Source of the DNA: Lachnospiraceae bacterium
GTDB taxonomy: Bacteria; Bacillota; Clostridia; Lachnospirales; Lachnospiraceae
NCBI GenBank assembly: GCA_014804795.1
Contig: JAAUZC010000023.1
Span: 62,001 to 126,000 of the forward strand
Direction: 5' to 3'
DNA: 64,000 bases
A program made the translations under genes and the position numbers. Shown here piece by piece: positions 16,591 to 25,460 of this stretch. Under the pieces are notes generated by a model. That model made no database searches. It saw only the letters and a program-made list of their open reading frames with translations, and was not told the DNA's origin. Position 1 is the first letter of the stretch; each line of letters opens with the position of its first letter.

Positions 16591-16752
16591 ACATGGTATA
16601 ATATACACGTTGGCAATGAGCAGTGCCACGAAGTAAGATGGCAAAATGACTGCCTGCAGTCAATTTTGTCAGATTGCGAAGTGATAGGGCGAAGCCCGTG
16701 AGCGAGATGTAGCAAAGCGGAATCGAGCGGCACTGCTGACATGGTATAATAT
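16591..16752. repeat. Structured intergenic element bounded by a 14-bp direct repeat
   Basis: ACATGGTATAATAT occurs at 16591-16604 and again at 16739-16752. Between the copies lies a folded unit: AGCAGTGCC (16619-16627) pairs with GGCACTGCT (16729-16737) as a closing stem. Inside are a long hairpin (CAAAATGACT at 16642-16651 with AGTCAATTTTG at 16659-16669) and a GGGC-GAA-GCCC hairpin (16687-16697). The direct repeat has an extended -10 form (TG-N-TATAAT), so either copy could be a promoter for the P-loop ATPase gene at 16825. The layout is that of a small inserted or duplicated structured element. Confidence 0.6.
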
Positions 16753-16824
16753 CCGTGAAGGGCAGAGACTATGCAAAGCGGAGCGGCCACCAAAATATTT
16801 AAGTTATAGAACAGGAGAGCAGCC

Positions 16825-18531
16825 ATGAAAAGAGCAGCTGATTTACGAAATCTATTGATGAAGATCGATCACAGGGGCTACCCGGCCTACAAAGATACAA
16901 AAGATAAATATCAATTTGACCAATATATTCTTTCCATTGATCATGTCCAGGGTGATCCATTCGCTTCGCCCTCCAAAATAAGCATTCTCGTACCCGGGCG
17001 GACGGCCGGTTTCGGACAGGAATGTTATGAGACAAAGGAACGCCGGATCGCTTTTCAGGATTATCTGCTCAGACGCATGTCCCTCAAAGTAAAAGAGTTT
17101 TCTTTCAAGGCAAAAGGGTCCGGAAAAAGCGGTCTCATCGGCATCAGTCATCCGGGACAGGAGATTCTGGAACGGAGCGCCTGCACGGTCGATCCCGCCA
17201 CGGGCAATGTGGAAGTCCGCATGGAAGTCGGCTTTCCCGCCAACGGGCGCACGATAAACGCAGGAGAACTGATCAAAATTTTATTCGAGTTTCTGCCCCT
17301 TTGCGTGCGTCAGACATTGCTTGCCTCCACCTGCCCGAAGGCAGGGCTTGAAAAAGTGCTGTTTCTGGCGGACGACCAAAAGGTTATCCGGGAAGCGCTG
17401 CAGGAAAAAGGTCTTGTCGCTTTTGTGGCAAACGGCTCGATTCTCCCGCGAAAATCCGGCGTTTCTTCTCTTCCGATGAAAGAAGCAGTTCCTTTCCGCT
17501 CCCCGGAATCTATGGAAGTAACATTGACGCTTCCTCACAAAGGAGATCTTTCCGGCATGGGCATAAAAAAAGGTATAACACTTATCGTGGGGGGCGGTTA
17601 TCACGGAAAATCCACACTCCTTGAAGCATTGATGGCCGGCGTCTATAACCATATCGCCGGAGACGGACGTGAATACGTCATCACCGATGACAGCGCGCTC
17701 AAACTGCGGGCGGAAGACGGCCGGAGCATTCAGAAAGCCGATATTTCCATGTTTATCCGCAATCTTCCCAATGGCAGAGACACCACCTCTTTCTATACGG
17801 AAGATGCCAGCGGCAGCACCTCCCAGGCCGCCAATACAATCGAAGCAATGGAAGCCGGCACAAAGCTTTTCCTGATCGATGAAGATACCAGCGCTACGAA
17901 CTTTATGATCCGGGATGACCTGATGCAGCGAGTTGTAAGCAGAGATGCCGAACCGATCATTCCTTTTATCGACAGGATCAGGGAACTTTACGAAACTTAC
18001 GGCATATCCACGATTCTGGTGGCCGGAAGCTGCGGTTCCTATTTCCATAAATCCGACTGCATTGTTCAGATGAAAAAATATGCTCCTGTGGAGATTACTG
18101 CTTTTGCTAAAAAAGAAGCGGAAAACTATCCTTATCTGGCAGGGGAAGTGCCCGCCGCAGGGGCTCCCGATTTCCGCAGAGTCGTAAAACAGGACGCCGC
18201 TTTTGCCAGAGAAAACAGAATCAAAATGCGCACCGACGGAACCGACGGCTTTTCCATCAATAAATCCGAGGTGGATATGCGCTATGTGGAACAGCTTGTG
18301 GATCCTGAACAGCTTACTGCGCTGGCCTACCTCGTAAAATCCATGAAACTCCATGATTTTGACGGGAAAAAGACACTGCAGGAAGCGGTAAACGGCATAT
18401 ACAAACGAATCGAGGCAAAGGGCTTTTCGGCATTCACAGGCGGAGAATATCTGCCCGGCAATCTCGCCATGCCCCGCCCTCAGGAATTGTACGCAGCAAT
18501 CAACAGGTGCAGAGACTTGATCAAAATTTGA
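16825..18531 (+). CDS. P-loop ATPase of the predicted ABC class
   Basis: A 568-residue cytoplasmic protein of the 'predicted ATPase of the ABC class' family. Walker A is VGGGYHGKSTLLEAL (about residues 253-266). The nucleotide-binding half continues through 'NLPNGRDTTSFYTEDASGSTSQAANTIEA' (signature-like region, split by my reading) and a Walker B-like KLFLIDEDTSATNFM. GGAGAG precedes the ATG at 16825. No membrane partner is next to it, as is usual for this family, so it is not a transporter ATPase. The true role is unknown. It diverges from the membrane-protein operon. Confidence 0.85.
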   Translation: MKRAADLRNLLMKIDHRGYPAYKDTKDKYQFDQYILSIDHVQGDPFASPSKISILVPGRTAGFGQECYETKERRIAFQDYLLRRMSLKVKEFSFKAKGSGKSGLIGISHPGQEILERSACTVDPATGNVEVRMEVGFPANGRTINAGELIKILFEFLPLCVRQTLLASTCPKAGLEKVLFLADDQKVIREALQEKGLVAFVANGSILPRKSGVSSLPMKEAVPFRSPESMEVTLTLPHKGDLSGMGIKKGITLIVGGGYHGKSTLLEALMAGVYNHIAGDGREYVITDDSALKLRAEDGRSIQKADISMFIRNLPNGRDTTSFYTEDASGSTSQAANTIEAMEAGTKLFLIDEDTSATNFMIRDDLMQRVVSRDAEPIIPFIDRIRELYETYGISTILVAGSCGSYFHKSDCIVQMKKYAPVEITAFAKKEAENYPYLAGEVPAAGAPDFRRVVKQDAAFARENRIKMRTDGTDGFSINKSEVDMRYVEQLVDPEQLTALAYLVKSMKLHDFDGKKTLQEAVNGIYKRIEAKGFSAFTGGEYLPGNLAMPRPQELYAAINRCRDLIKI

Positions 18532-18541
18532 GCCGCTGCTT

Positions 18542-18679
18542 ATGCATCCGACAGAAAATGCAGGAAATGTTTCATCGTTTCTGCCGGGTATTGACGATAA
18601 TTACAATAAAATTCTGCGATCCATGCAGGATTCCCAGCAAAATATTTTTATGTGTATCAATACAGCTGCCCTCAAATGA
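18542..18679 (+). pseudogene. Possible 3' remnant of a lost gene (45 codons)
   Basis: A short open frame ATG(18542)-TGA(18679) reads like ordinary protein, including SSFLPGIDDNYNKILRSM and NIFMCINTAALK, rather than random translation. No ribosome site precedes it and nothing recognisable lies upstream in that frame. It may be the tail of a deleted gene or a chance open frame. I do not recognise the family. Confidence 0.25.
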
Positions 18680-18706
18680 AGGCCGCTGTATGATATCTTT
18701 ATGCTA

Positions 18707-19171
18707 TTATCTGTTTCCAAGTTTCCGGACCCAAAGAAAAATAACGATAGCAGTTGCAATAAAGAATTCTGCAAATAGAATAGGCATTCCCAACATTTCC
18801 GGTTCAAGAAAAAAGAAGAAGTCATGCTCAATGAAACAGATTGCAAAGAATACCAGATATACAGCAATCGAGTACAGAACACAACCCCAAATCTGTTGTC
18901 GCTTTTGTTCTCGAACAAGCATCTGCTGTTGCTGCTTTTCCAGCATTTCCGTTTTCACAGACAGGTCATCAATCTCTGATGACTTCAACAAATAATCAGT
19001 TGTAACATCAAAAACCGCGCTCAGTGCTACGATCTTTTCCAGTTCAGGAACCGCCTGACCGCTTTCCCACTTGGAAACGGACTGTCTTGAAACATCAAGT
19101 TTCTCAGCTAACTGCTCTTGTGTCAGGTTCCCAGCTTTCCGCAGTGTCAAAAGTTTTTCTGAAAAATCCAT
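18707..19171 (-). CDS. XRE family regulator with C-terminal membrane segments
   Basis: A 154-residue protein. Residues 4-60 form a classic Cro/CI helix-turn-helix (LTQEQLAEKLDVSRQSVSKWE, then PELEKIVALSAVFDVTTDYLL). A short coiled-coil-like stretch rich in Gln/Glu (about 75-92) and two hydrophobic helices (about 95-112 and 125-147) follow. AAGGAGG lies upstream of the ATG. Membrane-anchored XRE regulators of this shape are common in Lachnospiraceae; the target is unknown. The region upstream also serves the divergent acyl-CoA ligase gene. Confidence 0.82.
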   Translation of the reverse strand: MDFSEKLLTLRKAGNLTQEQLAEKLDVSRQSVSKWESGQAVPELEKIVALSAVFDVTTDYLLKSSEIDDLSVKTEMLEKQQQQMLVREQKRQQIWGCVLYSIAVYLVFFAICFIEHDFFFFLEPEMLGMPILFAEFFIATAIVIFLWVRKLGNR

Positions 19172-19292
19172 AGGTCTTATGTCCTCCTTGTTTTGATATT
19201 AAAATAATACATAAAAGTTCGGTTGACTTCTACATAGTCTGCTGAACTTTTGCGCAACCAACGGTAGAAATGCAAGATCAATTTTGAAATTG

Positions 19293-19343
19293 AAGCTTTA
19301 CTTTAGCGGGTAGACGTGCTAAAGTGAAATGGTAGCTTTTTTC
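19293..19343 (+). promoter_or_regulatory. Leader hairpin upstream of the acyl-CoA ligase gene
   Basis: ACTTTAGC (19300-19307) pairs perfectly with GCTAAAGT (19318-19325). An outer arm AAGCT/AGCTT extends the stem and ends in a run of six Ts. This is a terminator-shaped structure only about 35 nt before the ATG at 19375, so it may attenuate transcription of that gene. No known ligand-binding motif was recognised. Confidence 0.45.
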
Positions 19344-19374
19344 GGAAATTATGGATTACTGAAAGGATAAAAAA

Positions 19375-21009
19375 ATGCCGATCACAGAACTGTTAGAACA
19401 AAATTGTAAAATGTACGGAAACGACATCTGCCTTGTGGAGATCAATCCGGAAGAAAAGGACAAGCGCAGGGTGACCTGGAAAGAATATGAGCTGATCGAG
19501 CCGTCCCACGCTTCCTATTACAGGCGCGAGATCACATGGAATGTATTTAATGAAAAAGCCAACCGTTTTGCCAATCTGCTCTTATCAAGAGGCATAAAAA
19601 AAGGAGATAAAGTTGCCATTTTGCTGATGAATTGCTTGGAGTGGCTGCCAATCTATTTCGGTATTTTAAAGACCGGCGCCCTTGCCGTACCTTTAAACTT
19701 CCGCTATTCTTCAAGCGAAATTGAATACTGTCTGGATTTGTCCGAATCCGATATCCTGATTTTCGGCCCGGAATTTATCGGCCGTATCGAAGAGATTGCT
19801 GACCGCATCAGCGAAGGCAGGCTGTTATTTTTCTTCGGTGAAAACTGCCCTACTTTTGCAGAGGACTATAACACGCTGACTGCGGACTGTTCCAGCATGT
19901 CCCCGAATATTATGCTGATGGACAAAGACGATGCCGCGATCTATTTTTCTTCCGGCACTACAGGTTTTCCAAAAGCCATTCTGCATGATCACGAAAGCCT
20001 GATGCACTCCTGCAAAGTGGAGCAGAATCATCACGGACAGGGACGGAACGATGTCTTTTTGTGTATTCCGCCTCTCTATCATACCGGCGCGAAGATGCAT
20101 TGGTTTGGTTCCCTTCTATCCGGCAGCAAGGCCATCCTGTTAAAAGGTACGAAACCGGAATATATTCTGGATGCGGTTTCAAAGGAAAAATGTACGATCG
20201 TCTGGCTGCTCGTTCCCTGGGCGCAGGATATTCTTGAAGCGCTTGATTCCGGAAGACTGAAACCGGAAGATTACGAACTTTCCCAGTGGCGGCTGATGCA
20301 TATTGGCGCACAGCCCGTTCCTCCGTCACTGATCCGGCACTGGAAGGGCTATTTCCCCGATCATTTATATGATACCAACTATGGACTCAGTGAATCCATC
20401 GGCCCCGGCGCCGTGCATCTCGGTGTAGACAATATCCATAAAGTCGGCGCTATCGGTGTACCGGGCTTCGGCTGGGAAGCAAAGATCATTGCTCCGGACG
20501 GTTCCCTTGTAAAGCAGGGTGACGTAGGCGAATTATGCGTCAAAGGTCCCGGCGTTATGACCTGTTATTACAACGATCCTAAAGCCACCGAGGAAGTGCT
20601 GAAAGACGGCTGGCTCTTGACAGGCGATATGGCAAGGCAAGATGAAGATGGTTTTTACTATCTTGTAGACCGTAAGAAAGATGTTATCATCAGCGGCGGT
20701 GAAAATCTTTATCCCGTACAGATCGAGGACTTCATCCGCACCCACGGCGCTGTCCACGATGTAGCTGTTATCGGGCTTCCCGATAAACGTCTGGGCGAAA
20801 TTGCAGCGGCTATCATCGAATTAAAACCCGATGTGACCTGCACCGAGGAAGAAATGAACCTGTTCTGCACTGCGCTTCCGAGATATAAACGTCCCCGGAA
20901 AATCATATTTGATGATATTCCGAGGAATCCTACCGGCAAGATTGAAAAACCGGCGCTGCGTGAACGCTACAAAGTTCATAGACTGGTGGAAGCGGAAGCA
21001 AATGCATAA
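19375..21009 (+). CDS. AMP-binding acyl-CoA synthetase/ligase
   Basis: A 544-residue class I adenylate-forming enzyme. Motif A3 is IYFSSGTTGFPKAIL (about 192-206), A5 is NYGLSESIG (about 337), A8 is GWLLTGDMARQDEDGFYYLVDR and the hinge/A10 region is PRNPTGKIEKPALRE with the catalytic Lys. It would activate a carboxylic acid as acyl-AMP and transfer it to CoA. The aryl/acyl pocket does not reveal the substrate; medium- or long-chain or aromatic acids are possible. GAAAGGAT precedes the ATG. The stop codon runs into a small repeat element. The convergent gene at 21071-21544 is an acyl-CoA thioesterase. Confidence 0.88.
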   Translation: MPITELLEQNCKMYGNDICLVEINPEEKDKRRVTWKEYELIEPSHASYYRREITWNVFNEKANRFANLLLSRGIKKGDKVAILLMNCLEWLPIYFGILKTGALAVPLNFRYSSSEIEYCLDLSESDILIFGPEFIGRIEEIADRISEGRLLFFFGENCPTFAEDYNTLTADCSSMSPNIMLMDKDDAAIYFSSGTTGFPKAILHDHESLMHSCKVEQNHHGQGRNDVFLCIPPLYHTGAKMHWFGSLLSGSKAILLKGTKPEYILDAVSKEKCTIVWLLVPWAQDILEALDSGRLKPEDYELSQWRLMHIGAQPVPPSLIRHWKGYFPDHLYDTNYGLSESIGPGAVHLGVDNIHKVGAIGVPGFGWEAKIIAPDGSLVKQGDVGELCVKGPGVMTCYYNDPKATEEVLKDGWLLTGDMARQDEDGFYYLVDRKKDVIISGGENLYPVQIEDFIRTHGAVHDVAVIGLPDKRLGEIAAAIIELKPDVTCTEEEMNLFCTALPRYKRPRKIIFDDIPRNPTGKIEKPALRERYKVHRLVEAEANA

Positions 21010-21047
21010 TAAAGCAACGACCGCACGTTTTGCGAACGGTTTTATGC
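21004..21047. repeat. Small dispersed palindromic repeat, copy A
   Basis: The unit opens with GCATAATAAAGCAACG and closes with TTTTATGCTAA. Its ends GCATAA (21004-21009) and TTATGC (21042-21047) are perfect inverted repeats, and the middle (CGCACGTTTTGCG) can form a small hairpin. A second copy with the same ends and conserved flanks lies at 46211-46255. It begins inside the stop codon of the ligase gene. Confidence 0.6.
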
Positions 21048-21059
21048 TAACAGAAAAAC

Positions 21060-21085
21060 AGAGAGGGAATTCAAAATCCCTCTCT
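21060..21085. terminator. Bidirectional terminator between ligase and thioesterase genes
   Basis: AGAGAGGGA (21060-21068) pairs perfectly with TCCCTCTCT (21077-21085). The plus-strand side is followed by TCTTCTTCTTT and the minus-strand side by GTTTTTC. The stem overlaps the stop of the minus-strand thioesterase gene. Confidence 0.75.
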
Positions 21086-21544
21086 TCTTCTTTGCTTCCG
21101 CAGCTCTGCTCTTTTCTTTCCGCTTTCCCACTCGATTTTTTCCGTTTCCGTTTCCAGTTCCAGGCCGAATGCTACCTCTTTTGGTTTTTCATGTTCATCA
21201 ATCGCCACCATCGTTACATAAGCTCTGTTGATCGGACGGCGGAAGCCTTTCGAATCCTCCACATAACTGTCAACCCTTACTTCCATGGAACTTCTGCCTA
21301 TGTAAGTGAGCCTTCCGATGATCACTATCATGTTTCCCAAAAACGCCGGCTCTTTAAACTGTAAATTGTCAATGCAGGCTGTCGTTACGTCTGTCTCGCA
21401 GTGACGTCTTGCCGTAACACCCGCCACCTCATCGATCCAGGCCATCAGCTTTCCGCCAAAAAGACGGTTTGCACCGTTGATATCCTCATATTTCAACAGT
21501 CGAAACTGCTCTGTTTTACTCTCTTCCACACGTTTCTTCCGCAT
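21071..21544 (-). CDS. Acyl-CoA thioesterase (hotdog fold)
   Basis: A 157-residue single hotdog domain of the YciA/ACOT type. The active-site helix reads NRLFGGKLMAWIDEVAG and the strand region DNLQFKEPAFLGNMIVIIG. The start at 21544 follows GGAGGGG; the longer open frame lacks a ribosome site. It hydrolyses acyl-CoA to free acid and CoA in the cytoplasm, perhaps balancing the convergent acyl-CoA ligase. Confidence 0.85.
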   Translation of the reverse strand: MRKKRVEESKTEQFRLLKYEDINGANRLFGGKLMAWIDEVAGVTARRHCETDVTTACIDNLQFKEPAFLGNMIVIIGRLTYIGRSSMEVRVDSYVEDSKGFRRPINRAYVTMVAIDEHEKPKEVAFGLELETETEKIEWESGKKRAELRKQRRREGF

Positions 21545-21615
21545 GCTGTTCCCCTCCGTATAAAAGCATAGATTCCCCCGCCGCATAACGGAACAATTAT
21601 CACTCAATTAAATTC

Positions 21616-22566
21616 TTAAAATGTCAGGAACACCGATACGATCGGTATTGTAATAACTGACAGGAGTGTCGTTAACATATTTCCCTTTGTGCACTCAAGC
21701 GCATCTGCGCCGTTTTCCGTCGCCAGCATCACTACCATAGAACCTACTGGCATTGCCAGCATCAAAATGAATACGCCCTCCACGAGCGCCGGCCACTGTA
21801 CGAACCGCAAAAGGAGCGCTGCGCAGATCGGTATCATAAGCATTTTAATTGCCGTAAAGACGTAGGCTTTTTTATCCAGGAAAAATTCTTTTTTACCGCC
21901 CTGTGCCACGGAAGCGCCAATCAATATCATGGAGAGAGGCACTGCCGCATTTCCCACATAATCAAAAAACGTGCAGACACTGTCAGGCATACTTACCCCT
22001 GATACAAAAATGACAATTGCCACCACACAGGAAATCGTACCCGGATTGATCAGTTTCTTCCACTTCCCTTTCTGCTGCGCTTTTTCCCTGTTTTCCGTTT
22101 CTGTCTGTGCGCTTTGCGATGCCAGGTGCATTCCATAGGTATAAAGCAGCAGATTATATGCCAGATTGTAAAAGGCGATCAGCAGAATTGCCTCTTTCCC
22201 ATAGATGCTGGAAATTACCGGGATCCCCATAAAACCTATGTTAGAAAAAATCATCATCAGACGGTAAAGACTGTAATTTCCCTTTTTCACATGCAAAAGA
22301 GATGCCACAGGCCCGCTGATAAGAATCAGCAGTCCAAAATAAATAACGACCAACACTAATGTCTGAAAAAGCATGCTGCTTTCCAGATGTGCCTCTTTTC
22401 CCAGCACTCCGTTGACCATCAGGCAGGGGTTTAATACATTTACTACTATTTTCGACATTCTGTTGCAGGCATTACTGTCCAGCCAGGCCAGTTTGTATAC
22501 GGCATAGCCGATCACCATCATCACAAGCAGCACTAACATCTGTTGTATTACTACAAAAATATTCAT
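21616..22566 (-). CDS. AEC family transporter (auxin efflux carrier-like permease)
   Basis: A 316-residue membrane protein with ten predicted helices arranged as two five-helix repeats, typical of the AEC/Mem_trans family. Motifs include NPCLMVNGVLG near helix 2 and a final MPVGSMVVMLATENGADALECTKGN-type loop. Bacterial members export organic acids such as malate or aromatic acids. The ribosome site is weak. No linked enzyme reveals the substrate. Confidence 0.82.
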   Translation of the reverse strand: MNIFVVIQQMLVLLVMMVIGYAVYKLAWLDSNACNRMSKIVVNVLNPCLMVNGVLGKEAHLESSMLFQTLVLVVIYFGLLILISGPVASLLHVKKGNYSLYRLMMIFSNIGFMGIPVISSIYGKEAILLIAFYNLAYNLLLYTYGMHLASQSAQTETENREKAQQKGKWKKLINPGTISCVVAIVIFVSGVSMPDSVCTFFDYVGNAAVPLSMILIGASVAQGGKKEFFLDKKAYVFTAIKMLMIPICAALLLRFVQWPALVEGVFILMLAMPVGSMVVMLATENGADALECTKGNMLTTLLSVITIPIVSVFLTF

Positions 22567-22588
22567 TCAGTTTACTTCCGATATCATC

Positions 22589-23221
22589 TTAATAAATTTG
22601 TTCGTCATAATAATTATCTGCAAACGCCCCGTTTGTATTCATAACTGCAGGCGATTTGATCGCTTCGTAGAAATTTACGAAGGTTGCATTCATATAAGGC
22701 TGTACGTAAAGCAGCGCCAGCCCACAGGTAACGCCACACAACAACATCCAGGGAATGAAAGAAAGCAGCAATACAAAATAATCCATTTTATGCCCTTCCA
22801 TCATCTCAACACTTGCATCTAACGCCTCTTTTCCGCTCATTTCCGGATGCTCCGCCAGAATATAATACGCCTGCGAATAGCTGATTGCTTTGATAATGCC
22901 CGGCACCACCAAAAGCAGGCTCCATAAAAACGTAAACACGCCTATCAAAAGAGTCAGCACCAATGTATCTACAAAACGTTGAAAACCGCTCAGCAACACA
23001 TTTACATCCGGCTCCGCTCCTCTTGTCAGATTCAAATAAATATAGCAGCTTCCCAGTGCCAACGGCCCCGTTACACATATCGACAAAACCGGCCCTACAA
23101 GCGGAATGGCATTGCTCACGCCTGTCAACGCCGCCACAATGATAAAACAGACGATCAGCATTCCCATATTTCCGCTCATCATCTGTTTTGCACGCATTTT
23201 TAAATCTTCTCTGTTAATCAT
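22589..23221 (-). CDS. DUF975 family membrane protein
   Basis: A 210-residue protein starting MINREDLKMRAKQMMSGN with about five membrane helices. The conserved loop 'YSQAYYILAEHPEMSGKEALDAS' and the following 'MMEGHKMDYFVLLLSFIPW' are hallmarks of DUF975. AAGGAGGTTACGA precedes the ATG. The family has no settled function; it is frequent in Firmicutes. Confidence 0.85.
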   Translation of the reverse strand: MINREDLKMRAKQMMSGNMGMLIVCFIIVAALTGVSNAIPLVGPVLSICVTGPLALGSCYIYLNLTRGAEPDVNVLLSGFQRFVDTLVLTLLIGVFTFLWSLLLVVPGIIKAISYSQAYYILAEHPEMSGKEALDASVEMMEGHKMDYFVLLLSFIPWMLLCGVTCGLALLYVQPYMNATFVNFYEAIKSPAVMNTNGAFADNYYDEQIY

Positions 23222-23269
23222 TCGTAACCTCCTTACTATGCTCCAGATTTCCGGGTTTACAGCAACAAT

Positions 23270-23872
23270 CTATTTTACGGATACTGCCATGCTGTACTGT
23301 TCTGCATGACGCTTCTCCACCAGTTTCTTTTCATAACCTATCATTCCATGCCCATGCCAGGGATCATTGAAGTAGTAATTTTCTTTATCATAACCCACAA
23401 GCAGCATACAGTGTTCATTGGAACGCCAGGTGAATGTCTCCCCTGTATCCGTCAAGATCCATTCCGGTCCGCTGTAGGTTTCTTTCAGATCAATACTCGC
23501 CCAGAATATGACAGGCATGTCATTATCTATATGATTCCGTAACAGCAGTTCCATGGAAACGCCCGTTAAATCTACAACTTCCCGATCTGCGGGCATTGCC
23601 TTTTCCAGTGCTTTCATGATCACCGGCGCATAGCATCCCATAGACTGATCATCAGCGGGATCCCCAGCAAACGCTTTCCATGGGTCCGGGCCGTAAAGCT
23701 TTCCCTCTTTTTCAAAAAGAGGCTCTCGCTCCAGATACTGCTCCACAAACTGTTCTACTGTAATATTTATGCCCAGATATCTCAGAAACATTACCGCAGA
23801 AACACTTTCGCAGCCGGTAGGCCAATCTTTCGTCTGGTCTATGTAGGGAACTTTTATCCATTTTTTCTGCAT
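23270..23872 (-). CDS. C39-like cysteine peptidase domain protein
   Basis: A 200-residue protein of the Peptidase_C39_2 group. A catalytic Cys sits in WPTGCESVSA near residue 20, a His in NEHCMLLVGYD and an Asn/Asp in NDPWHG. The start at 23872 is preceded by GGAAAGGGAAAAG; an ATG 30 bases upstream has no ribosome site. No signal peptide is seen. Such stand-alone domains are found in many Lachnospiraceae and may process peptides or act in cell-wall biology. Confidence 0.8.
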   Translation of the reverse strand: MQKKWIKVPYIDQTKDWPTGCESVSAVMFLRYLGINITVEQFVEQYLEREPLFEKEGKLYGPDPWKAFAGDPADDQSMGCYAPVIMKALEKAMPADREVVDLTGVSMELLLRNHIDNDMPVIFWASIDLKETYSGPEWILTDTGETFTWRSNEHCMLLVGYDKENYYFNDPWHGHGMIGYEKKLVEKRHAEQYSMAVSVK

Positions 23873-23924
23873 CTTCTTTTCCCTTTCCGGCTGCAAAATC
23901 ATTCTATATTTTATTCAGGGCATG

Positions 23925-25430
23925 TCAGGCCGTTTCTTTGCTGTCGTAGTACTTCTTGATTCCCAGAAGCACCGCCACCAAAAGAATTGCACTGAGTATT
24001 AATGTAATAAGCCAGTTCTTGCAGATGCCGGCAATAATATATCCGGCCACACAGACTGCTGCCACTATCATTGCATACTGCATCTGTGTCTGCACATGAT
24101 TGATATGGTTGCTCTGCGCTCCCGACGAAGACATGATCGTCGTATCGGAAATCGGCGATATATGGTCGCCGCAAACGGCACCTGCCAGCACTGCGGAAAC
24201 AGCGATGATCATCATCCTCTCATCCGCCAACTTAAACATTTCCACCACGATAGGTACAAGGATTGCAAAGGTTCCCCAGGAGGTTCCTGTGGAAAACGCA
24301 AGGAACAGCGCTATTGCAAACATAATTGCCGGAATGAAGATACTTGCTGTCGCATTGGCTCCTACTGCACTGTTTACGAACTCACCGATACCCAGGTTAT
24401 CACCCATACCTTTTAATGTCCATGCAAATGTCAGGATCAAAATGGCCGGAACCATCAGCTTACATCCCTCCGCCAGAGAATTCATAAATTCCTTGAAGTT
24501 TATCACTTTTCTCGGCAGATATAAAACTGCCATAAAAATAACGGTTATCGTTGTCGCAAAGATAAGGCTGATCTCCGCATCACAGTTTGCGAAAGCATCA
24601 ATGAATCCTTCCGCACCACTCAGCATACCTGTATAGATCATGCCAAAGACCGCAGAAACGATCAATACTGCAACCGGAAGAATCAGGTCCATCACTTTAC
24701 CGTTCTTATTTCCCTCTTCGGCCGCCGCTTCCATGTCTTTAAACTCTTCCGCACCGGAAGTAAATAAATCGCCTTTTTCCGCATTTTTCTCATGTTTTTT
24801 CATCAGGCCGAAATCCAGGTTGAGACCGATGACCAGACACACCATCAGAAGTGTCAACAGTGCGTATAAATTAAACGGTATCGTGTTTAAAAACAACTGA
24901 AACCCTGTCAGCGAGCTGTTCTCCGGCACATAGGAATTTACTGCCGCCGCCCAGCTTGAAATCGGTGCAATAATGCAGATCGGCGCCGCCGTTGCATCAA
25001 TAATATAAGCAAGCTTCGCTCTGGACACTTTGTACTTATCTGTTACAGGCCGCATAACCGAACCTACCGTCAGGCAGTTAAAATAGTCGTCCACAAAAAT
25101 CAGCACACCAAGGCCGGTTGTCGCAAACAGCGCACTCTTCTTCGATTTGATCTTTGCGCTGGCCCAGTTCCCGTAGGCCCTTGAACCGCCGGACTTCTGC
25201 ATCAGTACAATGATCATACCGAGCAGTACGTCAAAAATAATAATATTCAGATTCATGCTTCCGGTCATTGTTGTAAACAATGTCTCAAAAGTTCCCCAGG
25301 GCTGAAATCCCGCCGTAAATAACGCCCCCAGAAGTACCCCTACAAACAGGGAAGAATACACTTCCTTTGTGATAAACGCCAACAGGATTGCTACCACAGG
25401 CGGCACCAGAGACCACCATGTACCATACAT
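23925..25430 (-). CDS. NhaC family Na+/H+ antiporter
   Basis: A 501-residue transporter with about 12 helices. Hallmark stretches are VDDYFNCLTVGSVMRPVTDK, an ATAAPICIIAPISSWAA loop, STGTSWGTFAILVPI and AVCGDHISPISDTTIMSSSG, which together are typical of the NhaC/YuiF antiporters. A charged loop of about 40 residues (Asp/Glu/Lys) near 215-250 is cytoplasmic. AGGAGG precedes the ATG. It may exchange Na+ for protons, or malate/lactate as some NhaC relatives do. Confidence 0.87.
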   Translation of the reverse strand: MYGTWWSLVPPVVAILLAFITKEVYSSLFVGVLLGALFTAGFQPWGTFETLFTTMTGSMNLNIIIFDVLLGMIIVLMQKSGGSRAYGNWASAKIKSKKSALFATTGLGVLIFVDDYFNCLTVGSVMRPVTDKYKVSRAKLAYIIDATAAPICIIAPISSWAAAVNSYVPENSSLTGFQLFLNTIPFNLYALLTLLMVCLVIGLNLDFGLMKKHEKNAEKGDLFTSGAEEFKDMEAAAEEGNKNGKVMDLILPVAVLIVSAVFGMIYTGMLSGAEGFIDAFANCDAEISLIFATTITVIFMAVLYLPRKVINFKEFMNSLAEGCKLMVPAILILTFAWTLKGMGDNLGIGEFVNSAVGANATASIFIPAIMFAIALFLAFSTGTSWGTFAILVPIVVEMFKLADERMMIIAVSAVLAGAVCGDHISPISDTTIMSSSGAQSNHINHVQTQMQYAMIVAAVCVAGYIIAGICKNWLITLILSAILLVAVLLGIKKYYDSKETA

Positions 25431-25460
25431 TTTTTCAGTTCCTCCTCTTTCAGTTGTGCA

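Noticed and set aside
17281-18354. 357-codon antisense frame within the P-loop ATPase gene
   Set aside because: The plus-strand gene has Walker motifs and a good start; the antisense product has no recognisable domain and no ribosome site.
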